From contig WNKI01000003.1 in the NCBI GenBank assembly GCA_015350385.1, forward strand, positions 3,632,327 to 3,663,898: a DNA stretch of 31,572 bases. Direction: 5' to 3'. A program made the translations under genes and the position numbers. Positions 22,152 to 31,572 of this stretch are shown here, one piece after another. How positions within the stretch are numbered: position 1 is the stretch's first letter; the number at the start of each line of letters is the position of its first letter. The DNA is from Aculops lycopersici. Taxonomy: Eukaryota > Arthropoda > Arachnida > Trombidiformes > Eriophyidae. Below the pieces are notes generated by a model. It saw nothing but the letters and a program-made list of their open reading frames with translations, searched no databases and was not told where the DNA came from.

Positions 22152-25100
22152 CAGGTAGGCGGCAAGGATGCACAAGAATCAAAGGGGATGATTTAATTAG
22201 GCGCAAAATAAGGTTAAGTCGGCGGCGATGGCGGCACTCTCTACACGGCAAGCTCAGCAAGTCGAGTTCACCTGATACCTAGCTGCCAAATTTGAAGGTG
22301 TCCCAACGAGGCGAGTTGCGTTAGTTTTAGATACTGCTGTTGTCGCTGCTAATGCTGCCAGTTGCCTTGAAGCTAAACGATTTCATTGCTGCCGGCGATG
22401 AGGACTCCTGTTACTCCGTTACTGTTGCAGAGAAGAAGAGTCGGGACTTTGATGTTGCTGATCGGCTGATAATCTAACGCCTAACATCTAGAAGCCAAAG
22501 GTTACATAACCCAACAAGCACCAATAGCAAGTGAGAGGTTCAGTGTGTATTTGAGTGAGTGAGCGAGGGACTAGAAAACCCGGCGTCCTAACTCCATCTT
22601 GTAGGGCGGCAGATTGAGCACTCAAATAAAGCGGAGTCGCCGCTTGTTTTGCAGACGCTGTGGCCGCCATATCAACAGGTGGACCAAAGTGGACGCTCGT
22701 TGTCGGCGCCGTCGCAACCACTGGCAAGCCAACTCTCAAGGCAAAGGCAATAGCGGCGCCAACGACAACCTCGAAGGCGAGTAAAACCCGAGGCGGATTA
22801 TGCCTGCTCATCGTCGTTGCGTATCAACGACGAGTAGCCGGTTGTTTAGTGCTTGCAATTTCAAGTTTACCTCGCCAACCGGCCGGCCGGTGAGTGTACA
22901 AAATAGCTGCAGAAAGGGTGACTCGGTAGCGTCGTTCAAACTCATGCACCAAGGCAACAAGTGCTCCATGTGACCGACTTCCAAAGCCACGGATACGAAG
23001 GAAAAAGACTCGCTTGGTCCCGAATTTCCCCGCTAAATGGTGACCACTAGCAACTACCCGTTGCTCTAACCACTTGTTGCTCCGCTCGTACGTTACACTA
23101 ACACAACCAAGCAACAGCCAAAAAAGTCTCGCTCAAGGCGCGTCGAATTGCCGATAATCAATTTGGTCTCGGCGAGTTTTGTAGACAAACAGCGCGAGTT
23201 TCAATGTGCATTTTTGCGCTCTTGAATCGACAACTTGTTGCAGATGCAATAGCGGTTGTATTCTCTCTTTTCTTACCTCTAAACTCTGGACTAACTTTGC
23301 TTCTGCAATTTTCCCGATCGAGAAATTGGAAGTGGCCAGATTAACGCGAGCTGAAGATAGAAAGAGAGACACTGCCAAGTTATCGCAAGATAAAGGCTCG
23401 CAGGAAAACTTCCCGCGATCCTTTCGGTGCAAGCTCATCGAGCTTCGAGGATTTGCTAGCTCAAAGGTAGGTAGACTCACCCGTTGATGCTAGATTCAAA
23501 ATCATCGGTTGCATCATGACGGCAAGTCGACAGGCTATTGTGTTGGCCAGTGGAATATAATCATGATAATAATCAGCTAGTTTGTTGATCCGCTCGTCAC
23601 CGTTTGTTGGTGAAACGAACGAGGTCTACTTCATTCGTAGAATTCAAACTATAAAAAGAAAGGATCTTGATAGAGGGAGAGAGAAAGAGGGAACAAAAAG
23701 CCCATTGACTCATTCGCTGTTCTCCACTCCAATTTTACTCTGCTCTTGTGGGTGAGTTTAAGACAGTTGGCTTCAATTTAGCGATAGTCGTTGTCGACGG
23801 CGATTCCACTTGCTGCACTAACAAACTTCAAGAGGACCACAGGTGAGTGGTCAGTGAAAAGTCGAACGATGACTTTCAATGGAAGTGGATATGAATGAGC
23901 GAGCCAGATTAATACTAATCGCATCACTCACCTGTTTGCTCTCTCGCTGACTTCGTGAGTCTTAGTGGCTGTAAAGAAAGTGAGCAAAAGCCAACGGCTC
24001 TCGCTGACTTATCCATTCAATTAGTCGTCGCTGTTGTCGACACACGACAGTCTTGTTTTTATCCTCTCCCTCCAGCAGGTGAGCTTTTTAAGCTCGAGTT
24101 GAGTGGACAACTCGAGCCCTCCAAGCTAACTGGCGCGGCTAATTAGACATGCAAACGGCGGGATTTCGCCAACGCAAAAGAAGCGTCACTTGGAAAAAGT
24201 AAACGCGATCGACACATAATCTGCCAGAATACTTTCAACTTAAACTTCGGTTCAAGTGCTTAACTAACTGTACTGTAAGCTAACCAACTACCAAAAGGCA
24301 AAGAGTGTTGTGACATCGACATTAGATTCAAGGATCATGTCGCGGATAAAGTGGAAATAAAAAACGGGTAACGTTCACTCGCATCTCACTCGCCATTCAA
24401 AGTCATCAAAGAATTCAGACAACTCGATGGAGGTCAGTCGGTGCTTTGGCTTGAATATAAAGCCCATTTCTCATCCTTCTCTCTTTCTCTTTTATATGTG
24501 ACCGAATTTTTTGTTTGTTTATTTGTCTGACCATCTGTCTTGATTAGTTGTCGTTGTTATCATGAGTGAAGATTTGTTCGATTTTGTCGTCGAACGAAGA
24601 CGACGACGACTACGATTCCGGAGACGAAGACATTGAGCTCGAGTTGGTTGGCCTCATTAGCCCTCGTTGATATGAGTATGCTTGGAAGAATCTAAGAAAG
24701 ACTAATCAAACTTTGATCATCAGACGAGCGATAACAGGTAGCCTATTCAGCTGTTGCCTCGAATTCTTGGGACGCTTCGAGTGATTCGGAGTCAATTGAT
24801 TGGCGCGATTCATTTAATCGAGTCATCGTTTGTTGTTAGCTGCTCGAGATGCTGCAACAACAGGTGGCTGCCGATCAATCAGATCTCTAGCTGAATGAAC
24901 GAATGGATTGACTGACCAACTTGCTGCGGTGCCGTGACTCATAGGCAGCCACCAGAGAGTTGTGCTCGCCTCGAGGTCATCGATTTCGCGAGCCAGTTAC
25001 TATGGCCAACGAAAGCAGCGGCAGCGTCGATGATGATGATCGATTAGTGAGCTAGCGAGAGTGGCAACAGGTAGCAGTGGCAGCGCTGGCCCTCGCTGGT

Positions 25101-26010
25101 TAGCGAATGGCCGACTTTTTCTACTCTTCCGAGCGACAAAAAACAAGACAAGAAAAATTCACCTTTTATCAGCGGGACACTTGTTGCCGTTGTCTCGCTC
25201 GATGAAATAACCTAGAGTTCCGTTAGAAAATCATCTTTTTTCGCTTAATTTCTTCTAGTTTTTTAGTTTTAGAAGGAAAAAATACGAAAAAGGGTTCAGG
25301 ATATGCGCCCGAATCGAATCCCACGCACTCGTTAGCTCTTGCTCAGGGTTCGCTAGTGATGCTGCCGTTAGTGCAGCTGCGCCTACCTGTTGATCGCTGG
25401 CATGGCGATATCTAGATCACAGAGTGATAGTGTAAGTCAATGAAGAGACATCGTCATTTAGCTGGGAGCTTCCCTATTGGTTGACTAACTTTTCTTTCCA
25501 GTTCAACCCCCGCAAAGACTTGCGTTTGGAGTTGATGAGGAACTTTTCCAAAACTTTTCCTCGTTGTTGGCTGTAGCTGGCAAACAAAGCGATATAACTC
25601 GATGAACTCGGCGATGGTTGAGATGCCAAACCCTTGGGCTTTGGAGCATCCGAAAGCAAAACGACTACGACATACTCTTCCACTGGAGCACTTGGAGGAG
25701 GTTGTATCAGTAAGTCAGTCAGGCAGTTAGGCATTCAGTCAAATGGTTGCTCCGTCAATCTAGATGATCGAATGGCAATTTTGAACTCGGAACGGATCCA
25801 TTCACTAAGACGGACGGAGGACTAGAGAAAAAGACACAGACACACAAATATACACGCAAAAATAGAGAAGAAGACAGAGACATGCTTAAGCGAGACCGAG
25901 CAAAGCAAACAGGTGACGGCGAGATTCCGCTCAGGTGGTCGTCTTGGCAGAGTGTTCAACTGAAGTGGAGTGTCTCACATACACGCTCACATAGGGAAAG
26001 TAACTACCTG
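22152..26010. promoter_or_regulatory. CAGGTAG cluster in the intron (Zelda-like words)
   Basis: CAGGTAG occurs at 22152, 24735 and 25068, and its complement CTACCTG at 25383 and 26004. Five occurrences in 6.65 kb compare with about 0.8 expected for a random 7-mer on both strands. CAGGTAG is the optimal TAGteam site of the insect pioneer factor Zelda. Related CAGGTG E-boxes are at 22269, 22676, 23840, 23929, 24076, 24861, 25910, 25932, 26726 and 27147. Enhancer function is inference. The preceding AACAG also resembles a 3' splice site, so an alternative explanation is given in the findings. Confidence 0.35.
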
Positions 26011-27127
26011 TTGTGCAATCAATTGAATGGTTGCCGGGCGGTCGGCCGACCGTCTGACTGATAGTCATTCCATTTCGTCCATCTGATGATCTACTATCAG
26101 TTTGATGGAAACGACGACAAGGAAAGACAACAGATTCCTTCCCATCTACCCGTCGCAACAATCAGCGAGATACCGGCTCCAAAAGCTTAAGATACTGCAG
26201 CCTAGTTGACTTTGTTGTTTTGTTAGTTCTCATATTTCTCCCTGCCACATTGAACTTGCGAGTCCATTAGCTGGACCACGAAGCAAGAGGAAAATTATGA
26301 TCGAAAAATCCTGTAGCATTAAAAGACCCTGCGAGTCAAGAGGCAATAGCAAAGCATCAACTCGCTCTTTTAAAGCATGTCGATGTCCCATAAGACTCGT
26401 CGTAACTCATGGCCATTATGATGGACTAGCCAACTCTTGTCGAGAGGCCGAGTAAGAAAGGAAACCGCATTGATTCTGCGCGGCGATAGAGCGAGCTAGC
26501 TCACCTTACCTGTGTGACTTTGTCTCGGCCACACGGGAATAAAACTAAACTAACTCGCCTCTTGCCCCTCGAATGGTCTGCAAATCGCACTAAGCCACAC
26601 CACAAGCTAACTAATGTTATTAATTGGTTTTCGGACCGCTGCCTTCGTTTTAGCGGAGCCAGATCGCCTGTTGAAGAGCTACAAAGTTTTCAAGCGAGCG
26701 GGGCGAGATTCGAGAAGATCATCATCAGGTGGTGGTTCTCTGTGGCGGTTAAACAAGCAGCAAGCAACGCAGCGTTTGCTGTTGCTGTTGCTGTTTAGCT
26801 CCCTTTTTAATCTCATTGGATCTCCTCCATGTGGGCAAAAGAAATTCTAAAGGCCAGAGGGAAAGACGAGAGTCAATGTGTCGCGACTCGCGAGCCAACC
26901 GTTTCAATATGACCAGCAACCGCAATTATTGCTTCTTCTCTAACTAGCGAGTCTCTACTTATGCTTATGGGCGATAGAAGAAGACATAGAAACACATACA
27001 CACACAAAGTATCGCTCACAAACGAGTTATGCTAAATGAGCCGGTCCAGTTTAACTTGGTTAGTACGCCTGGCCAGAAAACTAAACATCTAGCAGCGACC
27101 AGGTAAAATCTTGCGCTAAATAAACGC

Positions 27128-27160
27128 TTCAAGTTCAGGAGGCGACCACCTGAACTTGAA
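27128..27160. repeat. Perfect inverted repeat, 12-bp arms, 9-nt loop (intronic)
   Basis: TTCAAGTTCAGG (27128-27139) is followed, after AGGCGACCA, by its exact complement CCTGAACTTGAA (27149-27160). The transcribed minus strand would form the same stem-loop inside the Uif-like intron. Pairing stops at both outer ends, so this is not part of a longer miRNA-type precursor. Confidence 0.85.
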
Positions 27161-28302
27161 AATAGATGGATATAGACAACGAGTGTTGTCCGTTTCGATT
27201 CAGAAGGGGAAACTCGAGCCGGAAGCTTCCTGAGTGCGACATGACGTGGAGTCGCACCCCGATTATGACAAAATGGACGACCGCCTGTCTGCCAAGTCTG
27301 TCGTCCGCCAGCCATGAAGAGAAGATGTCAAATAGTTCGCGTTATATCGCCCGCTCTAATGTTGTTGTATCGTTATCCATTATGAATACTCGTCGTCTTC
27401 ATCGTGTGTCATCATCGTCTCACTATAACTACGACTATAACTCTAACTACAACTAAAACTGATATAAGTTTGCCATGCAGAAAATGATGACACACGACCG
27501 GTAACTGAGACGACAACTATTCAGGTACAAAATTTAGTTTAATGAACTCACACAAGTGAGCATCCCACTCTTGTGTACCGAGTTCTAAAAGTTCAAAAGG
27601 TGGCTTTGGTTTTGTGTGGGGGCTTGGCAAGCTTCTCTTTCCGATTCTCTCCTCCAATTCTGAAGCTTCTTAGAGACGAGAGATGGTGAGAGGAAGCGCG
27701 AAAATTTGACTAGCTGATGGCCACCGGGGTGATAAGCTAAAGTAAAGTTAGGCATAAGTATCTTTCTCCTCTCCCCAGCTCTCAAGTTTTTAGGCGACCA
27801 AGTAACAAGCGAGCGGCCGAGGTGGAGAAGAAATCATCTCGTCTTTTGCACTCGGCGGCGTGATGTCACGTCGCTTGTTGGTGGAACTTTGATGAGACGA
27901 CACATGTTAAATGGGATAAAATAAATAAAATGAGAATTACCTGTGCACGTTGGCTCACGATTCTATGTAAAATTCCACCAAAGTCTCGAGATATGACAAC
28001 AACAACATAATCAAGTCTATTGAAGGAGCACACTAACGCCCACCGCTCCCATCCTAATGGACTCCCACGACATCCTGTCCAATCTTTTGCTTAACTCGCC
28101 TGTTGCTCACTTGTTTACCTGCCTCTCTGCTCGCCTCGCTCGCTCGCTCAAAAATAACTCGCCTCGCTGGCCAGCTTGGTCTTTGGACTCGAATTTTGGC
28201 TTGCGGAACTCCGTGCAAGAGAAAAATAATCAAATTAAAAGAAAGAGCAAGGGATGAGAGAAAGGAAGAAAGAAAAAAAGAAACGCTATACGCAATACTT
28301 AC

Positions 28303-29768
28303 AATTCTCCGCCGCATTCTATTGGCTCCGTCTTCCATGAGGCGCGAAATCCTCGCCTCTCCACCTGCGAGTCGGATTTAAACTTCACAATCATTAAATT
28401 GGATCCACTAATGAAGGGACGTTGGGTTAAATTTAGCTGGCCGCTTAGGGTGGCCAAACTAAACGCCTTGTCCTCAGTCCGAGCGCCGGTCAATATTTGA
28501 ACTTGATCGAAATTTTTCTCCGTATCAAACTCATAAAATTGCAGCATCATTCCCGCGTCCAATGGACCCTCCAGCGTCCACTTGCAATCACTATTCGGCT
28601 CGTACCTTTGCGGGTAACTCACCGATTGCACCTTGTCACCCGAGGAGGCCATATAATAGCGGCACCTTCGCGGACAGTCCATCTCGTCGGAATCGTCGCC
28701 GCAATCGTTGTGTCCATCGCACTTCCATGCTGAATTGATACACCTGCCATTGGAGCAATGGAACGAATTAGAGGAGCAAACTTGGCGCTGGCACATGAAG
28801 GGGAGCAAATCCTCGCATTGGGCCAATTGCCACACTTGTTGTTGATTATTTTGTGATTGTAGTTGTTGTTGCTGCTGTTGTGCAACTTGACTTGAAATCG
28901 GCGATACTTGTTGCTGCTGAGATTGTCCACCGGCCACCTGGGCCAACAGACGGTAGGAACTTGAGGCACCTGTCGCCGGCGAGTGCTCGTGTCGCACGGT
29001 TGCACGAACACACTCGCCCTGGCTAACGCGCGGCTCATCGTAATCCCAGAAGCCAATGTACTTGCTAACAAATGTGTTTGCCGCCGACTCTAAAGTGTTC
29101 GTCTCCAATCTATCTATTGCCTTGAATCCAATCCAATAGCTTCGCTCGTCGCTTGAATATTGCGCTTGCTGGGCATTCAATTGCTGCTGCTGTTGCTGCT
29201 TTTGGCTTGCCTGCCGTTGCCTCAGCGACGACGACAATTTCAACGTACCTGTTGACTCACTTCCGCTCCCAACACCGCCGCCAATTAGCGAGCTCATAAG
29301 CTGCGAGTTGGCCATTTGAGTGGTGAAGTTGTTCTGCTGATAATCGTACACCAACGCCAATTGGGCTCCATATCTCTCGCAAATATCGCGAGCCCGCGAC
29401 CACGAGTGGCGCTGATGGAAAAACTTGTAACATTGAGTCGAGTGCAATTGCCAGCCATCGGGACAAACCAATAGGCTGTCGCTTTGCTGCTGCTGGCGGT
29501 GCTCCTGCTGCTGAGATTGCTTGTAATTCTGGCCATTTGTGGAATCTCTCGCCTGACCGCCCTTTCCCTTCTTGTAGTTAGCGGAATTGAACGACGAGGC
29601 ACCTGAGAGGAAATACCTGTCGCTATTTGGCGCTTGCGACAGATATGACGACGACGATGACGATGATGATGACGCAGAACTCGACTGCTGCGAGTTTGCT
29701 CCGCTAATTAGGAGGGTAAAAACTAACGTTGTGGTGAATAATATGGCAATAGAATAATAGGTGAGCAT
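28303..29768 (-). CDS. uif: Uninflatable-like giant receptor, coding exon 1 (signal, C-type lectin, LDLa, CUB1)
   Basis: This exon encodes residues 1-488 and two bases of codon 489. The start at 29768 is chosen because it places a clean signal peptide (MLTYYSIAIL followed by a hydrophobic core, cut near GANSQ) at the N-terminus. The frame stays open upstream with other ATGs, so a longer N-terminus is possible. A Ser/Gln-rich linker (about 25-98) is followed by a C-type lectin fold (102-330) with WIGF and the usual Cys residues but interrupted by Gln/Ser-rich inserts at about 163-206 and 281-310. A complete LDL-receptor A module (331-365) has the acidic calcium cluster DCGDDSDE. CUB1 covers 369-479, and CUB2 starts at 484 and continues into the next exon. 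Adhesive, apical extracellular function is expected from the family. The lectin's usual sugar-binding motifs are altered (EPR, WQL). Confidence 0.85.
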
Positions 29769-30905
29769 TTGTCTTGTATCATTTGCTTTTGGAATTGAGT
29801 TTTTCTCTCTACTGATTGGCAAGCTTGATGGTGATGAGGAATCATCATGATGAAGTGGATTGGAATTTGGATTGGAAGAAAGTCGCCGGCGTCGCCTATT
29901 CGGCGGCCACATTTGTGTCGACCTTCTCATTATATTGATCTTCATTTGCTGGCTGCTATTTGATAACCTAAAATTTCCTCTTCTTCCCTCTTGTTCGTTT
30001 TGATGCCGATTGTGTTGGTTAAATGTCTCTAAAGTCTCATGGTACTTCTTTGAGGACCAATTCATTCTTGTCTCTTGAGGGTTTGGAATTTCTTTTAGGT
30101 GATTAAAATACACTACTATGGAGGAACTTAAAAACTACTTGCAACAAACTAAGCTTGAGCTAGTCGGATGAGAAAGGGGACAACGTTAGTCAGTTGTCTT
30201 GTTGTCATTCTCATGTAAATCTATGTATATTGATAGATGCTATTGCATGCAAAATTGTTTGCTACTTAATATCACCATTAGAAGCAGAGGGAATAAAATT
30301 AAAATCAGTTCGGTGGTGATTGTGGTTGTGGTTGTGGTGGTAGTTTTGTGGTGGTGAGATACAAACAAAAACTTGGGATAGATTGCGCAAGATGGACGCT
30401 TTAGTTTCTAGGGTGTTGTTTTTAAAATAAAATCTCCAATCCACTTGTCAGTGGAAATATTTGGCCGCTTCAAATGCCGCAACTTTGCCAAATCTAACTT
30501 CCTCGAGGAGAAAATTTCGAGAGAAGCAAGTTCCTATCGGTTGGAGCAACAGGCTGCTCGCTTTACCTTTGCCACAGGGAATCTTGCTGACCGCCGCGGC
30601 CAGCGCATAGCCGCAACAGTGGAGCTTCTTGAGATGTACAGCGTCCTCGTCGGCTAAGGCTGAGGCAGCATCAGGTGGTTGGCGCTGTCGCTGGAGAGTC
30701 GCTGTTTCCCCTAGCTCGACTCGAGCGCTTCAACTGGAATGGCCACTTCACCTGGCCGGCCCGCTGCCTAGTGGGCTCAGCGGCGGCAACAAGTGGTTGC
30801 GCTCAGCGTATGCACCTGTGCGCCTGCTTGCCTCCCCCTCCACTTGGCCAGCGAGACGCGAGTGGCTAGTTGTTGCCGTCTACCTGTGCGAGCGAGCGAA
30901 GGAGA

Positions 30906-30930
30906 GAACGAACGAACGAACGAACGAACG
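30906..30930. repeat. (GAAC)6 tetranucleotide repeat
   Basis: Six perfect GAAC units lie upstream of the Uif-like gene. This is a simple microsatellite and a likely polymorphic marker. Confidence 0.9.
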
Positions 30931-30998
30931 AGTAGAATTGGCTTGACTTTGCGTTGCGCAACAGGCGAGTGTCTCGGCTCCAGCTCGCCGCATCCGCT

Positions 30999-31023
30999 TG
31001 CCGTAGCCGCTGCGGCTACGGCA
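30999..31023. repeat. Near-perfect palindrome, 12-bp arms around one base
   Basis: TGCCGTAGCCGC is followed by a single T and then its exact reverse complement. This GC-rich 25-bp palindrome upstream of the Uif-like gene could extrude as a cruciform or be a dimer-bound site. Confidence 0.85.
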
Positions 31024-31068
31024 TTCGCAAAGCAAAACGCCGATGAGTCAAGACTTTAGAACGATTGC

Positions 31069-31138
31069 TGCTCGCTCGCTCGCTCACGAGCAGCCACCAG
31101 TTTTTTTCTCACCTGCACTCGATGCGAGCGAGCGAGCA
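31069..31138. repeat. Inverted repeat of GCTC/GAGC tetramers, 15-bp arms
   Basis: A GCTC repeat at 31069-31083 is complementary over 15 bases to a GCGA repeat at 31124-31138, with a 40-nt loop containing a T-run. The symmetry may simply reflect two microsatellites of complementary unit. Confidence 0.75.
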
Positions 31139-31557
31139 AGCTAGTGGATAGGTAAGAAAAGTTGACCATCCTCATGGGCGCGGACAGGCGGCAAAATTTT
31201 TTTCCTCGCTTATCTGTCAGCAGTTGCTCCGAGCGCCGCCTGGCGGTCAGCTTTTCATTCTTCCCCATCTTTCAAAACTAACGAGAAAAAGAAATCCTCA
31301 AGCTAACCATCTCAGGTATTTTACAAGATGATCCAAAGAAACAACACGCGCACTTGGTGGTGGTGATTTATTATTGACACAATGAACTTTACAAAGTAAC
31401 GGTACATAGTAGTAGTTGCGTAACAATTAAGCTGCTCACTTTTGCGAATCATCAGCGACAATTGATCTGATTGTCACTCTTAAAAGAGTTCTTCTTTTTG
31501 TCGGTATTTTGTGTGTCTGTATGTGATCAATTTGATTAACAGGTGTTTGTTTGTTTG

Positions 31558-31572
31558 TCTCTCTCTCTCTCT
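31558..31572. repeat. (TC)n microsatellite at right window edge
   Basis: A TC run ends the window and mirrors the AG run at position 1. It probably marks a contig end in low-complexity sequence. Confidence 0.85.

Larger units (their letters stand above)
21655..28302 (-). other. 6.65-kb intron of the Uif-like gene
   Basis: The donor is GAGAATT|GTAAGT (first intron base 28302) and the acceptor CAACAG|GTTC (last intron base 21655). The intron is phase 2: TT from exon 1 plus G from exon 2 makes Leu489. The join gives CGGELFAHNSAQLITSPLYP, a textbook CUB start, so both sites are well supported. I see no second gene inside; open frames on either strand are short and lack domains. The intron contains CAGGTAG and CAGGTG words, a 12-bp-arm hairpin at 27128-27160 and a GAC-repeat small frame at 24562-24636. 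Its size, far beyond the other introns in this window, suggests that it hosts enhancers. Confidence 0.88.
29769..31572. other. 5' upstream region of the Uif-like gene
   Basis: The first ~300 bases (29769 to about 30113) remain in frame with the coding exon and are either 5' UTR or an N-terminal extension. Further right I see no supported gene. The sequence is rich in CTCG/GAGC and GAAC tetranucleotide repeats and contains two strong inverted repeats (30999-31023 and 31069-31138). A minus-strand GTGCAG|GTGAGA near 31110 could be the donor of a non-coding first exon, with low confidence. The core promoter was not identified. Confidence 0.4.

Noticed and set aside
21655..28302. CRISPR-like array or prokaryotic operon signals
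   Set aside because: No regular direct repeats with spacers; splice sites and domain content are eukaryotic.
28054..28338. Minus-strand frame overlapping the exon 1 donor with a hydrophobic stretch
   Set aside because: It runs through the predicted GTAAGT donor in the wrong frame for the CUB domain; the hydrophobic run comes from a T/C-rich intron start.
31070..31140. Possible miRNA precursor from the GCTC/GCGA inverted repeat
   Set aside because: The arms are simple tetranucleotide repeats and pairing stops after 15 bp with a 40-nt loop, unlike a miRNA hairpin.

Overview
This is animal nuclear DNA, most likely from an arthropod. It has spliceosomal introns with GTAAGT donors, secreted and membrane proteins built from metazoan extracellular domains, and long stretches of non-coding DNA rich in microsatellites. 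No bacterial or viral gene order is present. The large gene fits the arthropod Uninflatable (Uif) family. A chelicerate or another non-fly arthropod is possible, but the species cannot be named from this sequence alone. The window begins in (AG)n and ends in (CT)n, as expected of a contig broken at simple repeats.

Layout, left to right; every recognised gene is on the minus strand. 69-1042: one exon of an unrecognised Gln-rich, low-complexity protein whose next exon lies beyond the left edge. 1043-5564: non-coding, with a cluster of CACTTG/CAAGTG words. 5565-7244: a three-exon gene for a secreted or lysosomal acid-lipase-like alpha/beta hydrolase (474 aa, catalytic triad visible), with a probable TATA promoter and a non-coding first exon upstream. 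8280-9651: a decayed tandem copy of that lipase with one deletion, four stop codons and a ruined nucleophile elbow. Upstream sequence was also duplicated. 10251-29768: a giant Uninflatable-like gene in two coding exons (11.4 kb and 1.47 kb) separated by a 6.65 kb intron. 29769-31572: its upstream region.

The Uif-like product is predicted at 4,289 aa. In order it has: signal peptide, C-type lectin fold, LDL-receptor A, three CUB, four CCP/sushi, EGF, discoidin (F5/8C), EGF, four CCP, discoidin, two HYR, CCP, an unnamed ~170-residue spacer, ephrin-receptor-like Cys repeats, 14 EGF repeats, a LamG/pentraxin-like domain, HYR, CCP, a second unnamed spacer with a furin-type RVRR site, more ephrin-like repeats, two EGF-like modules, one transmembrane helix and a ~214-residue cytoplasmic tail. 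The splice joining its two exons falls inside CUB2 and restores the domain exactly, so the two large reading frames are one gene.

I found no convincing new multi-gene system. The observations most worth a second look are the architecture and processing site of the giant receptor, its uninterrupted 11.4 kb exon, CAGGTAG enrichment in its intron, the lipase duplication and decay, and several perfect inverted repeats.
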